From: an uncultured Rhodospirillales bacterium
Lineage (GTDB): Bacteria > Pseudomonadota > Alphaproteobacteria > ATCC43930 > CGMCC-115725
NCBI GenBank assembly: GCA_903822185.1
Contig: CAIJOA010000028.1
Location: forward strand, 1 to 64,000
Length of the DNA stretch: 64,000 nt
Direction: 5' to 3'
Below the pieces are notes generated by a model that saw only the letters and a program-made list of their open reading frames with translations, was not told where the DNA came from and made no database searches. Positions within the stretch are counted from its first letter, which is position 1, and each line of letters begins with the position of its first letter. Below, piece after piece: positions 7,869-17,147 of the stretch. The position numbers and the translations under genes are program-made.

Positions 7869-9326
7869 ATGATGGCAATGGACAAGGACGGCAATCGCCT
7901 GCTCTGGAATACCGCCGCGCAAAAGATGTTCGGATATTCAGCCGAGGAAATGATCGGCAACAACGCGTCGAAGTTTATGCCGGCGAGCAACCGCGAAGAC
8001 CTAGGCCACTTCATCGAGCATTTGCGCGCCGGTCACGTTATTCACAGCATCCCCGATGTGCGCCGCCGCCGTGACGGAACGACGATCGAGGTCCGGATCA
8101 GCGGGTCCGCCTTTTACGCAAGCGGCGAATTGGCCGGCTTCATCGGCATCATGGAAGATGCCACCAAACTCAACACCACCGAACGCCAACTGGTCCACGC
8201 GCAAAAGATGGAAGCGATCGGCGCGCTGACCGGCGGCATGGCGCACGACTTCAACAATCTGCTCGGGATCATCATCGGCAATCTCGACCTCGTCGGTCCG
8301 ATTCTGGAATCGAATGAGGATGCGCAAAGTATCGTCGCGGACGCTTTGGATGCGGCCTTACGCGGCGCCGAATTGACACGCCGTCTTCTCGCTTTTGCCC
8401 GCCGGCAACCGCTTCAGCCTGCGTCGATCTCGGTCAACGACTTGATCTCAGACGTCACGAAACTTTTGCAGCGTACGCTCGGCACCGACATCACCGTAAG
8501 GCTCGACCTCAACGGCAATCTCTGGAACACCCTCGCTGATCCGGCGCAACTCGAGGCAAGCCTGATCAATCTGGCCACCAACGCGCGCGATGCCCTGCCG
8601 AAAGGCGGCAAGCTCACGATCACCACGCGCAATTGCGAGGTGCCGGCCACCGACTTCGGTATGACCGTGGGACTAAAACCTGGTGACTATGTCTCGATCG
8701 AAGTCACGGATACGGGCGCCGGCATGAATCCGGAAGTCATCGACCATATCTTCGAGCCGTTTTTCACGACGAAGGACCGTGCCAAGGGCACCGGCCTCGG
8801 GCTCAGCATGGTGTTCGGCTTCATCAATCAGTCTGGCGGCCATATCAGTGTCGATAGCGAGCCGGAAAAAGGTACGACCTTCCGGCTCTACCTGCCGCGC
8901 ATGATCGGCACCGCAGCCGTGGCACCACAGCCGGAAGCGCAGACCTACGACATGGGCAAAGGCGAAACCGTTCTGGTGGTTGAAGACAACGACGCACTGC
9001 GCCGTACCGTCGTTCGCCAACTGACCGAACTGGATTACAAAGTCATCGAAGCCGACAATGCCTCGGTCGCTCTCAAAAGCCTCGTCGAAGCAAAAGTCGA
9101 TGTGGTCTTTACCGATATCGTCATGCCCGGCGAGGCAGACGGCATCGATCTGGCGCATGCCGTTTCCGAAACCTGGCCCGACACCAAAGTTCTGCTGACT
9201 TCCGGCTTTCCGGAATCCAAAGTCAGCGGCGATCGCGGCGCGCTTAATGCGTCGATCAAACTTCTGAATAAACCTTATCGCAAATCCGATCTCGCCCGCG
9301 CATTGCGGGAAATGCTTGCCGCCTAG
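7869..9326 (+). CDS. PAS-HisKA-HATPase-REC hybrid kinase, C-terminal part of an interrupted gene
   Basis: The 485-residue frame begins within a PAS domain (residues 1 to about 100), followed by a HisKA domain with the phospho-acceptor His at about residue 126 in GGMAHDFNNLLG, an ATPase domain with N-box (INLATNARDAL), G1 (DTGAGM) and G2 (GTGLGLSM) motifs, and a C-terminal receiver with its Asp at about 416 (FTDIVMPG). The catalytic core looks intact. It is in the same frame as the upstream CHASE module and separated from it only by TAG 7851. Without the N-terminal half it would be a soluble kinase with a PAS lacking its first strand. The single-domain receiver encoded just downstream is a likely phosphorelay partner. 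Confidence 0.85.
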   Translation: MMAMDKDGNRLLWNTAAQKMFGYSAEEMIGNNASKFMPASNREDLGHFIEHLRAGHVIHSIPDVRRRRDGTTIEVRISGSAFYASGELAGFIGIMEDATKLNTTERQLVHAQKMEAIGALTGGMAHDFNNLLGIIIGNLDLVGPILESNEDAQSIVADALDAALRGAELTRRLLAFARRQPLQPASISVNDLISDVTKLLQRTLGTDITVRLDLNGNLWNTLADPAQLEASLINLATNARDALPKGGKLTITTRNCEVPATDFGMTVGLKPGDYVSIEVTDTGAGMNPEVIDHIFEPFFTTKDRAKGTGLGLSMVFGFINQSGGHISVDSEPEKGTTFRLYLPRMIGTAAVAPQPEAQTYDMGKGETVLVVEDNDALRRTVVRQLTELDYKVIEADNASVALKSLVEAKVDVVFTDIVMPGEADGIDLAHAVSETWPDTKVLLTSGFPESKVSGDRGALNASIKLLNKPYRKSDLARALREMLAA

Positions 9327-9380
9327 TCAATTTACCTAGGCCGATTTATCTCGTTCGAATTATTTGTATTGGGGTGTGGT

Positions 9381-9755
9381 ATGGGTAGGGCGCTTGTCAT
9401 CGACGATCAACCGAACATGCGGCGGCTGATCACCAAGATTTTGACGGGAATGGGTCATGAGGTCATCGAAGCCGATAACGGTCTCGATGGATTGGCGCGC
9501 TATAAAGAGCATCATCCCGAGCTGGTCGTCACCGACATCATCATGCCGGGCATGGAAGGCATCGAGACGATCATGCAGCTTCGGCGTCTCTCATCCGATC
9601 TCAAGATAATCGCGGTTTCGGGTGTCGGTGACGGTGGGTCGGGACTTTATCTTAACGCAGCACGCAAACTTGGCGCGCATCGCATCGTACCGAAGCCATT
9701 CCGTGCGGCCGATCTCGAAAACGCTGTCGAAGCCTTGATGCCCTCGGCGGCCTGA
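9381..9755 (+). CDS. Single-domain response regulator (CheY-like)
   Basis: A 124-residue protein made only of a receiver domain: the acidic pair in LVIDDQ, phospho-acceptor Asp in VVTDIIMPGMEG, conserved Ser in AVSG and Lys in VPKPF. There is no output domain, so it would act as a phosphotransfer intermediate or by protein-protein contact. The ATG at 9381 follows GGGGTGTGG; an in-frame TTG twelve bases upstream is less likely. It lies 54 bases after the hybrid kinase and is presumably co-transcribed. Its TGA directly abuts the stop codon of the convergent ribE. Confidence 0.9.
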   Translation: MGRALVIDDQPNMRRLITKILTGMGHEVIEADNGLDGLARYKEHHPELVVTDIIMPGMEGIETIMQLRRLSSDLKIIAVSGVGDGGSGLYLNAARKLGAHRIVPKPFRAADLENAVEALMPSAA

Positions 9756-10349
9756 TCAGCCGATCGTCTTGCCCATCAGCCGCGCGACGTAACGCGCGAG
9801 CATATCGATCTCGATATTGACGGCATCGCCGACCTTGGCATCGCCGAACGTCGTCCGTCCCAGTGTATGCGGGATGATATTTACCCCAAACCGATTTTCC
9901 TGAACCTCGTTCACCGTCAGCGAAACGCCGTTGATCGTGACCGATCCTTTCGGCGCGATCGCCGTTGCGAAAGTTTCCGGAATACGGAACGCAAACCGCT
10001 CGGAATCACCATCGGGCCGGCGTTCGACGATCTCGGCAACGGCATCGACATGCCCCGAGACGATATGCCCGCCGAGTTCATCGCCTGCCCGCAACGCCCG
10101 TTCGAGATTAATCGGCGATCCGACACGCCATTGTCCCAACACCGATCGCGACAAGGTTTCGGCCGAAGCTTGAACCGTGAACCAATCTTTGCCCCACTCG
10201 ATTACGGTGAGGCAAACGCCCGAACAGGCAATCGACGCGCCAAGCGAAAGGTCGCCCAGATCGAGTTTCGTGCCGATGACGAACGTCGTATCGCCGCCGG
10301 GGCGAATTTCGCGAACCTTGCCGATATCGGTCACGATGCCGGTGAACAT
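9756..10349 (-). CDS. ribE: Riboflavin synthase, alpha chain
   Basis: Dismutates two 6,7-dimethyl-8-ribityllumazine molecules to riboflavin and the pyrimidine precursor. The 197-residue protein has the duplicated lumazine-binding barrels: MFTGIVTDIG at the start, SIACSGVCLTV in repeat one, GGHIVSGHVD bridging, and SVTINGVSLTVNEV in repeat two. It lies one base downstream of ribD. The neighbouring step, ribBX, is cut off from it by the plus-strand kinase insert. Confidence 0.97.
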   Translation of the reverse strand: MFTGIVTDIGKVREIRPGGDTTFVIGTKLDLGDLSLGASIACSGVCLTVIEWGKDWFTVQASAETLSRSVLGQWRVGSPINLERALRAGDELGGHIVSGHVDAVAEIVERRPDGDSERFAFRIPETFATAIAPKGSVTINGVSLTVNEVQENRFGVNIIPHTLGRTTFGDAKVGDAVNIEIDMLARYVARLMGKTIG

Positions 10350-10350
10350 C

Positions 10351-11448
10351 TCAATCCGCTCTCATAAGATTTTCAAGAATGTCGCCGCCGACAGTTTCAA
10401 CCGACAGACGCTTGAAACGAGGTGCAGACGCCAGCTCCGTTGCGCCGAAAGCCTCGACGGCGTTGAGTCCGTCGCCGCCCAAAAGCATCGGCGCATGAAA
10501 CCAGGCAAGACGATCGACCAGATCGGCTTCCAACAAGGCCCCTGCCAGCCGCGCGCCGCCTTCGACGAGCACGCGGGTGATCCCGCGCTTGCCGAGTTCG
10601 GCGAGCGTTGTCGTCAAATCCATCTCAAGCGTTTCGGATACCGGCACTTCAATCAATTCGATGCCGCAATCGACAAACACTTGGCGGCGGACGTTGTCGA
10701 TGCCGTGCCGATGGATGATCCAGGTCGGAACCGCTTTTGCTTCGGCGACCAGCTTCGAGGTGAGCGGCAGACGCAGCCCGCCATCGACGACGATGCGGAC
10801 GGGGCTACGGCCTTCCAACCCCGGCAAACGGCAAGTGAGCAGTGGGTCGTCCGCAACGACGGTATTTGCGCCGACCATGATGGCATCATGCGTGGCGCGC
10901 AAAAGATGCGCACGTTGCCGTGCAGCATCACCCGTGATCCAACGGCTTTCACCATTCGCCGTCGCAATCTTTCCATCCAGCGTCGAGGCAAGCTTCAGCG
11001 TCACCAACGGCCGCGCCTTGGCGACGCGCATCAGAAAACCGGCATTGATCTCGGTTGCTTCCTTCGCGCCGACACCGATATCGACCGCGATCCCGGCATC
11101 GCGCAATTTGGCGATGCCACGACCCGAGACGCGCGGATCGGGATCTTCGATCGAGACGACGACGCGTGCGACGCCGGCCGCGATCAGCGCGTCGGTGCAG
11201 GGCGGCGTTTTGCCGTGATGGCAGCAGGGTTCAAGACTGACATAAGCGGTTGCGCCTTTGGCGCGCGTGCCGGCGCGGGTCAACGCTTCGGTTTCGCCAT
11301 GCGGCCTGCCGCCGGGCTGGGTCCAGCCGCGGCCGACGACTTCGCCGTCATTGACCAGCACGCATCCAACGGTTGGATTGGGCCAGACCGTACCGAGACC
11401 ACGCCGCGCCAGCGTCAGGGCCGATCGCATGAAATCGGCGTCATTCAT
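10351..11448 (-). CDS. ribD: Bifunctional riboflavin deaminase/reductase
   Basis: Carries out deamination and then side-chain reduction in early riboflavin synthesis. The N-terminal deaminase domain has the zinc site: His50 and Glu52 in PHGETEAL (HGE rather than the more usual HAE), then Cys75 and Cys84 in PCCHHGKTPPC. The C-terminal reductase domain (from about residue 145) shows LKLASTLDGKIA, SRWITGDAARQ and LVEGGARLAGALL. At 365 residues it is full length. It follows nrdR by six bases and precedes ribE by one, so nrdR-ribD-ribE is very probably one transcript. Confidence 0.96.
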   Translation of the reverse strand: MNDADFMRSALTLARRGLGTVWPNPTVGCVLVNDGEVVGRGWTQPGGRPHGETEALTRAGTRAKGATAYVSLEPCCHHGKTPPCTDALIAAGVARVVVSIEDPDPRVSGRGIAKLRDAGIAVDIGVGAKEATEINAGFLMRVAKARPLVTLKLASTLDGKIATANGESRWITGDAARQRAHLLRATHDAIMVGANTVVADDPLLTCRLPGLEGRSPVRIVVDGGLRLPLTSKLVAEAKAVPTWIIHRHGIDNVRRQVFVDCGIELIEVPVSETLEMDLTTTLAELGKRGITRVLVEGGARLAGALLEADLVDRLAWFHAPMLLGGDGLNAVEAFGATELASAPRFKRLSVETVGGDILENLMRAD

Positions 11449-11454
11449 GACAGG

Positions 11455-11919
11455 TCAGTCGTTATCGATGTCGGCGCGGATACGTCCGATGAATTCACCG
11501 AAATCCTTGGCTTCGCGGAAGTTGCGATAGACGGAGGCAAAGCGCACATAGGCAACCTGATCGAGCGTCGCCAATGCTTCCATCACCAATTCGCCGATAA
11601 CGTCGCTGGGAATATCGCTTTCGCCGGAGCTTTCGAGTTGGCGAACGATCGAGTTGATCACGCGCTCGACGCGATCGGGCTCGACCGGGCGTTTACGCAG
11701 CGAGACGTAAATCGACCGCGCAAGCTTGTCGCGCTCGAACGGTTCACGTTGATCTTTCTTTTTGACGACGGTCAATTCGCGAAGCTGTACGCGCTCGAAC
11801 GTCGTAAAACGCGCGGCGCAGTTGGGACAGAGCCGCCGCCGGCGGATGGCCGCGTTATCTTCGGTCGGACGCGAATCCTTAACCTGCGTATCTTCGGTTC
11901 CGCAAAATGGGCAACGCAT
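11455..11919 (-). CDS. nrdR: Transcriptional repressor NrdR
   Basis: Zinc-ribbon and ATP-cone repressor of ribonucleotide reductase genes. The 154-residue protein has the ribbon MRCPFCG with Cys3/Cys6 and LCPNC with Cys31/Cys34, then an ATP-cone (about residues 49-139) containing [16 protein letters not shown]. The location between glyA and ribD is the standard alphaproteobacterial context. No NrdR box was looked for beyond this window because no nrd genes are present. Confidence 0.97.
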   Translation of the reverse strand: MRCPFCGTEDTQVKDSRPTEDNAAIRRRRLCPNCAARFTTFERVQLRELTVVKKKDQREPFERDKLARSIYVSLRKRPVEPDRVERVINSIVRQLESSGESDIPSDVIGELVMEALATLDQVAYVRFASVYRNFREAKDFGEFIGRIRADIDND

Positions 11920-11943
11920 TGATCCCCTCCCTCTTCCCCGCTT

Positions 11944-13239
11944 TTAGTTCTGATAGACCGGAAAGGCGGCGCAGAGCGTCTCGACCTTTCCTCGCACCGT
12001 CGTTTCGACCCCGGCATTGCCGGCGTCGCCATTGCCTTTAAGACCATCGAGAACATCGGCGATGAGTTCGCCGACCTGACGGAATTCCGCTTGACCGAAA
12101 CCGCGCGTCGTCGCGGCCGGACTGCCAAGGCGCACGCCCGATGTCACGGTCGGCTTTTCGGGGTCGAATGGAATGCCGTTCTTGTTGCAGGTGATGCCCG
12201 CTCGTTCGAGCGCGACTTCGGCCACGCGGCCGGTCAATTGCTTGGGACGCAGATCGACCAACACGAGATGCGTGTCGGTTCCGCCGGAGACAATGGCGAG
12301 CCCGCGTTTGACCAATGTTTCGCCAAGGACACGCGCGTTGTCGGCAACCGCCTGCGCATAGACCTTGAATTCGGGCTGCAACGCCTCGCCCAGCATCACC
12401 GCCTTGGCGGCGATGACGTGCATCAGCGGTCCGCCTTGCAGACCTGGGAAGATCGCGCTGTTGATCTTCTTGCCGAGATCGAGATCGTTGCTGAGGATCA
12501 TCCCGCCGCGCGGACCGCGCAACGTTTTATGCGTGGTGGTGGTCGTGATATGCGCATGCGGAATAGGGCTTGGATGAACGCCGCCCGCGACGAGCCCGGC
12601 GAAATGCGCCATATCAACCATCAGGTAAGCGCCGACTTCATCGGCAATTTTGCGGAAGCGGGCGAAATCGATGATGCGCGGATAGGCCGAACCGCCGGCG
12701 ATAATCAGCTTGGGGCGTTCGGCCTTGGCGAGGCGTTCGACCTCGTCATAATCGATCTGTGCGGTTTCGCGGCTGACGCCGTAAGCAACCGCTTTGAACC
12801 ATTTTCCCGACATGTTCGGCGGCGCGCCATGCGTCAGATGTCCGCCGGCGGCAAGTGACAGGCCCATGATCGTATCGCCGGGTTGCAGCAGCGCCAGCAT
12901 CACGGCTTGGTTGGCTTGCGATCCCGAATGCGGTTGCACGTTGACATATTCGCAACCGAACAGCTTTTTCGCCCGGTCGATTGCGATCTGTTCGGCGATA
13001 TCGACGAATTCGCAGCCGCCGTAATAACGCTTACCTGGATAACCCTCGGCATATTTATTGGTCAGCACCGAGCCCTGCGCTTCGAGCACGGCGCGCGAGA
13101 CGATGTTTTCCGACGCGATCAATTCGATCTGATTTTGCTGACGGCCGAGTTCTTTGTTGATCGCACTGGCGATTTCGGGATCGGCATCGGCCAGCGATGC
13201 ACCGAAGAAACGGTCGGAATTGGATTTGACGGACGACAT
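11944..13239 (-). CDS. glyA: Serine hydroxymethyltransferase
   Basis: PLP enzyme that interconverts serine and glycine and charges tetrahydrofolate with a one-carbon unit. The 431-residue protein shows [20 protein letters not shown], the HLTHG loop, [14 protein letters not shown] and the PLP-lysine motif [14 protein letters not shown]. Length is typical. It is followed after 24 bases by nrdR and preceded by rpiB with a 16-base gap, so rpiB-glyA-nrdR-ribD-ribE reads as one minus-strand operon. Confidence 0.98.
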   Translation of the reverse strand: MSSVKSNSDRFFGASLADADPEIASAINKELGRQQNQIELIASENIVSRAVLEAQGSVLTNKYAEGYPGKRYYGGCEFVDIAEQIAIDRAKKLFGCEYVNVQPHSGSQANQAVMLALLQPGDTIMGLSLAAGGHLTHGAPPNMSGKWFKAVAYGVSRETAQIDYDEVERLAKAERPKLIIAGGSAYPRIIDFARFRKIADEVGAYLMVDMAHFAGLVAGGVHPSPIPHAHITTTTTHKTLRGPRGGMILSNDLDLGKKINSAIFPGLQGGPLMHVIAAKAVMLGEALQPEFKVYAQAVADNARVLGETLVKRGLAIVSGGTDTHLVLVDLRPKQLTGRVAEVALERAGITCNKNGIPFDPEKPTVTSGVRLGSPAATTRGFGQAEFRQVGELIADVLDGLKGNGDAGNAGVETTVRGKVETLCAAFPVYQN

Positions 13240-13255
13240 GCGGTTAAAGCCTCGA

Positions 13256-13687
13256 CTACGACATCAATGCGACGCGGCGAGCGTGACGCCCGCCTTCGAA
13301 CGCGGTGGTGAAAAAAACCTTCAGGCAATCCTTGGCGACTTCGACGCCGACGACACGCGCGCCCATGGCGAGAACATTCGCATCGTTATGCTGGCGCGAC
13401 AGCCGCGCCGTGGTGGTGTCATGCGCGAGGGCGCAGCGAACATGACGGAAGCGATTGGCGGCGATGCTGATACCGATGCCGGTGCCGCAGAGCAGAACCC
13501 CGCGCTGCGCCTTCCCCTCCAAGAGCGCATGCGCGACGGCGGCGGCAAAATCGGGATAATCGACGGACTCGGGACCGGCGGTGCCGAGGTCCAGCACATC
13601 GAAGCCGAGCGCGCGCAGTTCCGGGACCAGAATCGTCTTCAAGTCATATCCGCCGTGATCGGCGGCGACGGCAATGGTTTCGGTCAT
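13256..13687 (-). CDS. rpiB: Ribose-5-phosphate isomerase B
   Basis: Interconverts ribose 5-phosphate and ribulose 5-phosphate, which is the sugar precursor for RibB. The 143-residue protein has the family's [11 protein letters not shown] opening, VDYPDFA, the catalytic-Cys loop [15 protein letters not shown] and the [18 protein letters not shown] stretch. It sits directly upstream of glyA, a pairing common in alphaproteobacteria, and appears to be the first gene of the operon. The 128 bases to the divergent flavin hydroxylase must hold both promoters; I could not pick out clear -35/-10 elements. Confidence 0.95.
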   Translation of the reverse strand: MTETIAVAADHGGYDLKTILVPELRALGFDVLDLGTAGPESVDYPDFAAAVAHALLEGKAQRGVLLCGTGIGISIAANRFRHVRCALAHDTTTARLSRQHNDANVLAMGARVVGVEVAKDCLKVFFTTAFEGGRHARRVALMS

Positions 13688-13815
13688 GCAATCGCTAACG
13701 TAGGAAGTGAGATACGACTCTACCAGATGTCGGGCTATCCCGCCAGTCGCCTACCACCCCTCGCGGTTCGCCCGAATCCTTGACTTGGTGCCGGATTCCG
13801 GGCTTTCCCTTGCTT

Positions 13816-15474
13816 ATGTCCGATCCGAATCCTGCCTCCTCTAAGACCCCTGTCGCCATTATCGGCGGCGGTCCCGTCGGTATGATGCTGGCGATGCACC
13901 TGCAACGTGCCGGGGTGGATTGCCTGATCGTCAACGCCGAGCCGGGGCCGCGCTGGCACCCCAAGGGCAGCACCCAGAACGCCCGGACGATGGAGCATTA
14001 CCGCCGGCTCGGCATCGCCGCCGGCATCCGCGCCCAAGGCCTGCCCGCCGATTACCCGACCGATGTCGGTTATTTCACCCGGCTGACGGGATGGGAGCTT
14101 TCCCGCATCGCCATGCCGTCCGACCGCGAAAAGCAGCGCATGGCCACCGAGGCCGGACCGACCGATCAGGTGCCGGAGCCCCTGCTCCGCTGCAACCAGA
14201 TGTATGCCGAGGCTTACGCCTACAAGCATCTTCAAACCCTGCCCGGCATCACACGGCGTTACGGTTGGCGCTGCGTCGCGTTTACGGAAAATACCGACGG
14301 GGTTGCCCTCATCATCGAGGAAGTGACGAGCGGACGACAGGAGACGTTCGACGCGGCCTATCTCGTCGGTTGCGACGGCGGGCAGAGCATGGTCCGCCGG
14401 CAACTGGGTATCCGGTACGGCGGCGAGACGCTTGGCGCCCAGGCTTACGCCGCTGGGCCGTCGGTTTCGACCTATCTGCGTGCCCCGGGATTCTTCGACC
14501 GCATCCCGCATAAACGCTGCTGGCAATATTGGACGGTCAATCGCGACATTCGCAGCAATACGGTCGTGCTCGACGGATCGGACTCCCTGCTGTTCACGAC
14601 CCGACTGCGTAATGCCGACGACAAGCCCGATGAGGCGATCATCGCGCGGCAATTCTGCGCGAGTTTCGGTCAGAACATCGATCTCGAATTCATCGCCCAT
14701 TGGCCCTGGACTGCGGGACGTGCCTTGGTCGCCGACAGCTTTGGCCGGGGACGCGTTTTGCTGGCAGGCGATGCGGTTCACCTCTTCACCCCGACCGGGG
14801 GCTTCGGCATGAACACCGGCGTCGATGACGCCGTGAATCTCGCCTGGAAGCTGGCGGCCTTGGTGCAAGGCTGGGGCGGTCCCGGCCTTCTCGCCAGCTA
14901 CGAGATCGAACGCCAGCCGATCGCGCATCGCAATACCGGTGCCGCCAAGCAGTTCGCCCGCAATGTCGGCAATGTGCCGGTCGGTGAAGCGATGGACGAA
15001 GACAGCGCGGCCGGCGTCGAAGAGCGGAAAGCCGCCACGGCGTTCCTCGCTGATTTCGATGAAGAGTTCGCGTCGCTTGGGGTGCAGCTTGGTGCGCGGT
15101 ACGACACTTCACCGGTCATTGCCGATGATCAAGCAGCGCCGCCAGCCGACGACATCGCGAATTATCGCCCGACCTCCCGCCCCGGCGGACGGACGCCGCA
15201 TCTATGGCTGCAAGATAGATCGTCGCTTTACGATCATTTCGGCGCGGGCTTCACGCTGCTGCGTTTCGGCAAGACATCCGATACACGCAGGCTCGAGGCT
15301 TCCGCCGCAGCGCGCGGCATGCCGTTAAAGATCGTCGATGTCGATCTGGAAGCGGGACGCGATCTCTACGAACGCGACTTGGCCCTCATCCGGCCCGACA
15401 ACTACGTCGCGTGGCGCGGCAATGAAGTGCCGGACGATTGCGACGCGTTGATCGGGCGGATTACCGGTTTCTGA
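13816..15474 (+). CDS. FAD-dependent aromatic hydroxylase (class A, PheA/TfdB-like)
   Basis: A 552-residue single-component flavin monooxygenase. The N-terminal Rossmann fold shows PVAIIGGGPVGMMLA (GxGxxG, about residues 12-26), followed by ARTMEHYRRLG, the YLVGCDGGQSMVRRQLG motif, and the second FAD motif GRVLLAGDAVHLFTPTGG near residue 318. The C-terminal 150 residues match the thioredoxin-like dimerisation domain of phenol hydroxylases (GGRTPHLWL and LVRPDNYVAWR-like LIRPDNYVAW). Known relatives hydroxylate phenols or similar rings using NAD(P)H and O2. The ATG at 13816 is preferred; an upstream in-frame TTG at 13780 adds a short untypical leader. It converges on a Liv-type binding protein gene three bases away, so it may belong functionally to the catabolic region to its right. 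Confidence 0.88.
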   Translation: MSDPNPASSKTPVAIIGGGPVGMMLAMHLQRAGVDCLIVNAEPGPRWHPKGSTQNARTMEHYRRLGIAAGIRAQGLPADYPTDVGYFTRLTGWELSRIAMPSDREKQRMATEAGPTDQVPEPLLRCNQMYAEAYAYKHLQTLPGITRRYGWRCVAFTENTDGVALIIEEVTSGRQETFDAAYLVGCDGGQSMVRRQLGIRYGGETLGAQAYAAGPSVSTYLRAPGFFDRIPHKRCWQYWTVNRDIRSNTVVLDGSDSLLFTTRLRNADDKPDEAIIARQFCASFGQNIDLEFIAHWPWTAGRALVADSFGRGRVLLAGDAVHLFTPTGGFGMNTGVDDAVNLAWKLAALVQGWGGPGLLASYEIERQPIAHRNTGAAKQFARNVGNVPVGEAMDEDSAAGVEERKAATAFLADFDEEFASLGVQLGARYDTSPVIADDQAAPPADDIANYRPTSRPGGRTPHLWLQDRSSLYDHFGAGFTLLRFGKTSDTRRLEASAAARGMPLKIVDVDLEAGRDLYERDLALIRPDNYVAWRGNEVPDDCDALIGRITGF

Positions 15475-15477
15475 GCC

Positions 15478-16596
15478 TTAGCTTTTCTTGATCTCGGCGT
15501 ATTTGCCGTCTTCCCAGTCGAACATCACGTAGCCGGGACCGATCACATCGCCCTTCTCGTCGAAACCGATCGGGCCGAGAACGGTGCTGAACTTGTCACT
15601 GTGCAGTACCTTCGAAACCTTCTCGATATCGACCGACTTTGCTTTTTCGACGGCGGCGGCAAAGGTCTGCACCGTGGCATAGGTGTAGAGCGTGTAGCCT
15701 TCCGGGTCGTAATTCTGCTTTTTGAATTCGGCGACGATCGGGGCGGCTTCCGGCACGTTGCGCGGATCGGGTGAGAAGGTCATCAGCGTGCCCTTCCCGG
15801 CTTGACCGGTGATCTTCCAGAACTCGCTGGTGACGAGCGCGTCGCCGCCGGCCAGCACGGCATCAAGGCCCTGATCTTTGGCCTGGCGCACGATCAATCC
15901 CGCCTCGGTGTAATAACCGCCGAAATAGATCACACCCACATTCGCCTGTTTCATCTTGCTGACGAGCGCCGAGAAATCCTTGTCACCTTGGTTGATCGAT
16001 TCATTGATCACTTCGGTGACGCCTTCGACATGCAACGCCTTGCGCGTCTCGTCGGCGAGGCCTTTGCCGTAAGTCGTCTTGTCATCGATGATCGCAACCG
16101 GCTTGCCCTTGAAATGTGACGCGATGTAAAGGCCGGCGACCTTGCCCTGGACGTCGTCGCGGCCGCAGAGACGGAAGACGTTGATCCAGCCTTTCTTGGC
16201 CGCTTCGTCGGTATAGGCAGGATTGGTCGAGGCCGGGGTGATTTCGAGAATCCCGGAATCGGCATAGACGGCGGATGCCGGGATCGAGGTGCTGGAACAA
16301 TAATGTCCCGAGACGAACGCGACGCCGCTGACCGCAAATTTGTTGGCGACGGCGACGGCTTGTTTGGGATCGCAGGCATCGTCACCGACCTGAAGCACAA
16401 GCTTCTTGCCGAGCAAGCCACCCTTGGCGTTGATGTCGGCCACGGCCATTTCGGCACCGCGGCGCATCTGCTCGCCGACGGCGGCATCCGAACCGGTAAT
16501 CGGACCCGCGACCGCGATCTTGATATCGTCGGCACGGGCGACGCCCGCCGCGAGCAGCAATGCGGCCGCCAGCAGGCCACCAAACTTCGTCATCAT
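15478..16596 (-). CDS. Periplasmic Leu/Ile/Val-type substrate-binding protein
   Basis: A 372-residue type I periplasmic binding protein. It has a signal peptide (GGLLAAALLLAAGVARA, cut before DD), then IKIAVAGPITGSDAAVGEQ, the ADINAKGGLLGKKL motif and the hinge segments typical of LivJ/LivK. Such proteins feed branched-chain amino acids, amides or aromatic acids to LivHMGF. The start overlaps the stop of the upstream phasin-like gene as ATGA, so the two are translationally coupled. A complete livHMGF set lies about 8 kb away without a binding protein, and this orphan is the obvious candidate partner. The ligand cannot be read from sequence. Confidence 0.9.
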   Translation of the reverse strand: MMTKFGGLLAAALLLAAGVARADDIKIAVAGPITGSDAAVGEQMRRGAEMAVADINAKGGLLGKKLVLQVGDDACDPKQAVAVANKFAVSGVAFVSGHYCSSTSIPASAVYADSGILEITPASTNPAYTDEAAKKGWINVFRLCGRDDVQGKVAGLYIASHFKGKPVAIIDDKTTYGKGLADETRKALHVEGVTEVINESINQGDKDFSALVSKMKQANVGVIYFGGYYTEAGLIVRQAKDQGLDAVLAGGDALVTSEFWKITGQAGKGTLMTFSPDPRNVPEAAPIVAEFKKQNYDPEGYTLYTYATVQTFAAAVEKAKSVDIEKVSKVLHSDKFSTVLGPIGFDEKGDVIGPGYVMFDWEDGKYAEIKKS

Positions 16597-17069
16597 TCTT
16601 TGCTTTTTCCTTTGTTGGGTGTCGGCTCGGCATCCGCGCCTTTGCCGGCATCATCGATATAGTGGCGCAATAAGCCAAGCGCCTCCAGTTGGATATCGGT
16701 CATCATGCGGCCGGTTTCCTGCATGGCATTGCTCGCATGATCGAAAATACGTTCAAGGCTTTCGGGACCGAGCGGTGGTTTCGCTTCGTTCGACGAGCGG
16801 ACGGCCAGCGTCATGCTTTCGTCCACCAGCTTCGCCAGTTCCATCACCATGGTCTGCTGATGCGCGAAAACCGCCTGCATGCGCTCGACCAATCTTTTCT
16901 GAGCGTCCATGTGGGCGGCAACGTTGCGGTGCATGCGGAACAGCATCCGCGCCACGTCGCCATACATCATCATGCCGGCGCCCCAGTCCGGCGGCATGAC
17001 CGAGGCCGGGCGGTCGCTGCGCGGCAATTCGGGCACGGCCGACGGCTTGCTTTTGTCCTTCTCCGGCAT
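16593..17069 (-). CDS. Phasin-like helical protein
   Basis: A 158-residue, mostly alpha-helical protein with a charged, Pro-rich N-terminus (about 1-30), a Met- and Gln-rich amphipathic middle (MYGDVARMLFRMHRN, MQAVFAHQQTMVMELA) and a Lys/Pro-rich tail. This composition resembles phasins, which coat polyhydroxyalkanoate granules, but I cannot confirm the family by eye. There is no signal peptide or membrane helix. Its stop overlaps the start of a Liv-type binding protein (ATGA), an unexpected pairing. A PHA depolymerase is present elsewhere in the window, so PHA metabolism is plausible in this organism. Confidence 0.6.
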   Translation of the reverse strand: MPEKDKSKPSAVPELPRSDRPASVMPPDWGAGMMMYGDVARMLFRMHRNVAAHMDAQKRLVERMQAVFAHQQTMVMELAKLVDESMTLAVRSSNEAKPPLGPESLERIFDHASNAMQETGRMMTDIQLEALGLLRHYIDDAGKGADAEPTPNKGKSKE

Positions 17070-17147
17070 TTTTGCCTCCGTGAGCGGGATCAGCTGCCGG
17101 CAGCATACACCGATTTAGCCCCGAGCACGAAACCCCGAGATCGGCGA

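Noticed and set aside
7869-7880. Independent translation start of the kinase half
   Set aside because: The ATG codons lie inside the PAS domain and have no ribosome site, so a designed second gene is not supported.
10177-11922. Open frame of 581 codons opposite ribD and nrdR
   Set aside because: Crosses two certain genes on the other strand and shows no motif.
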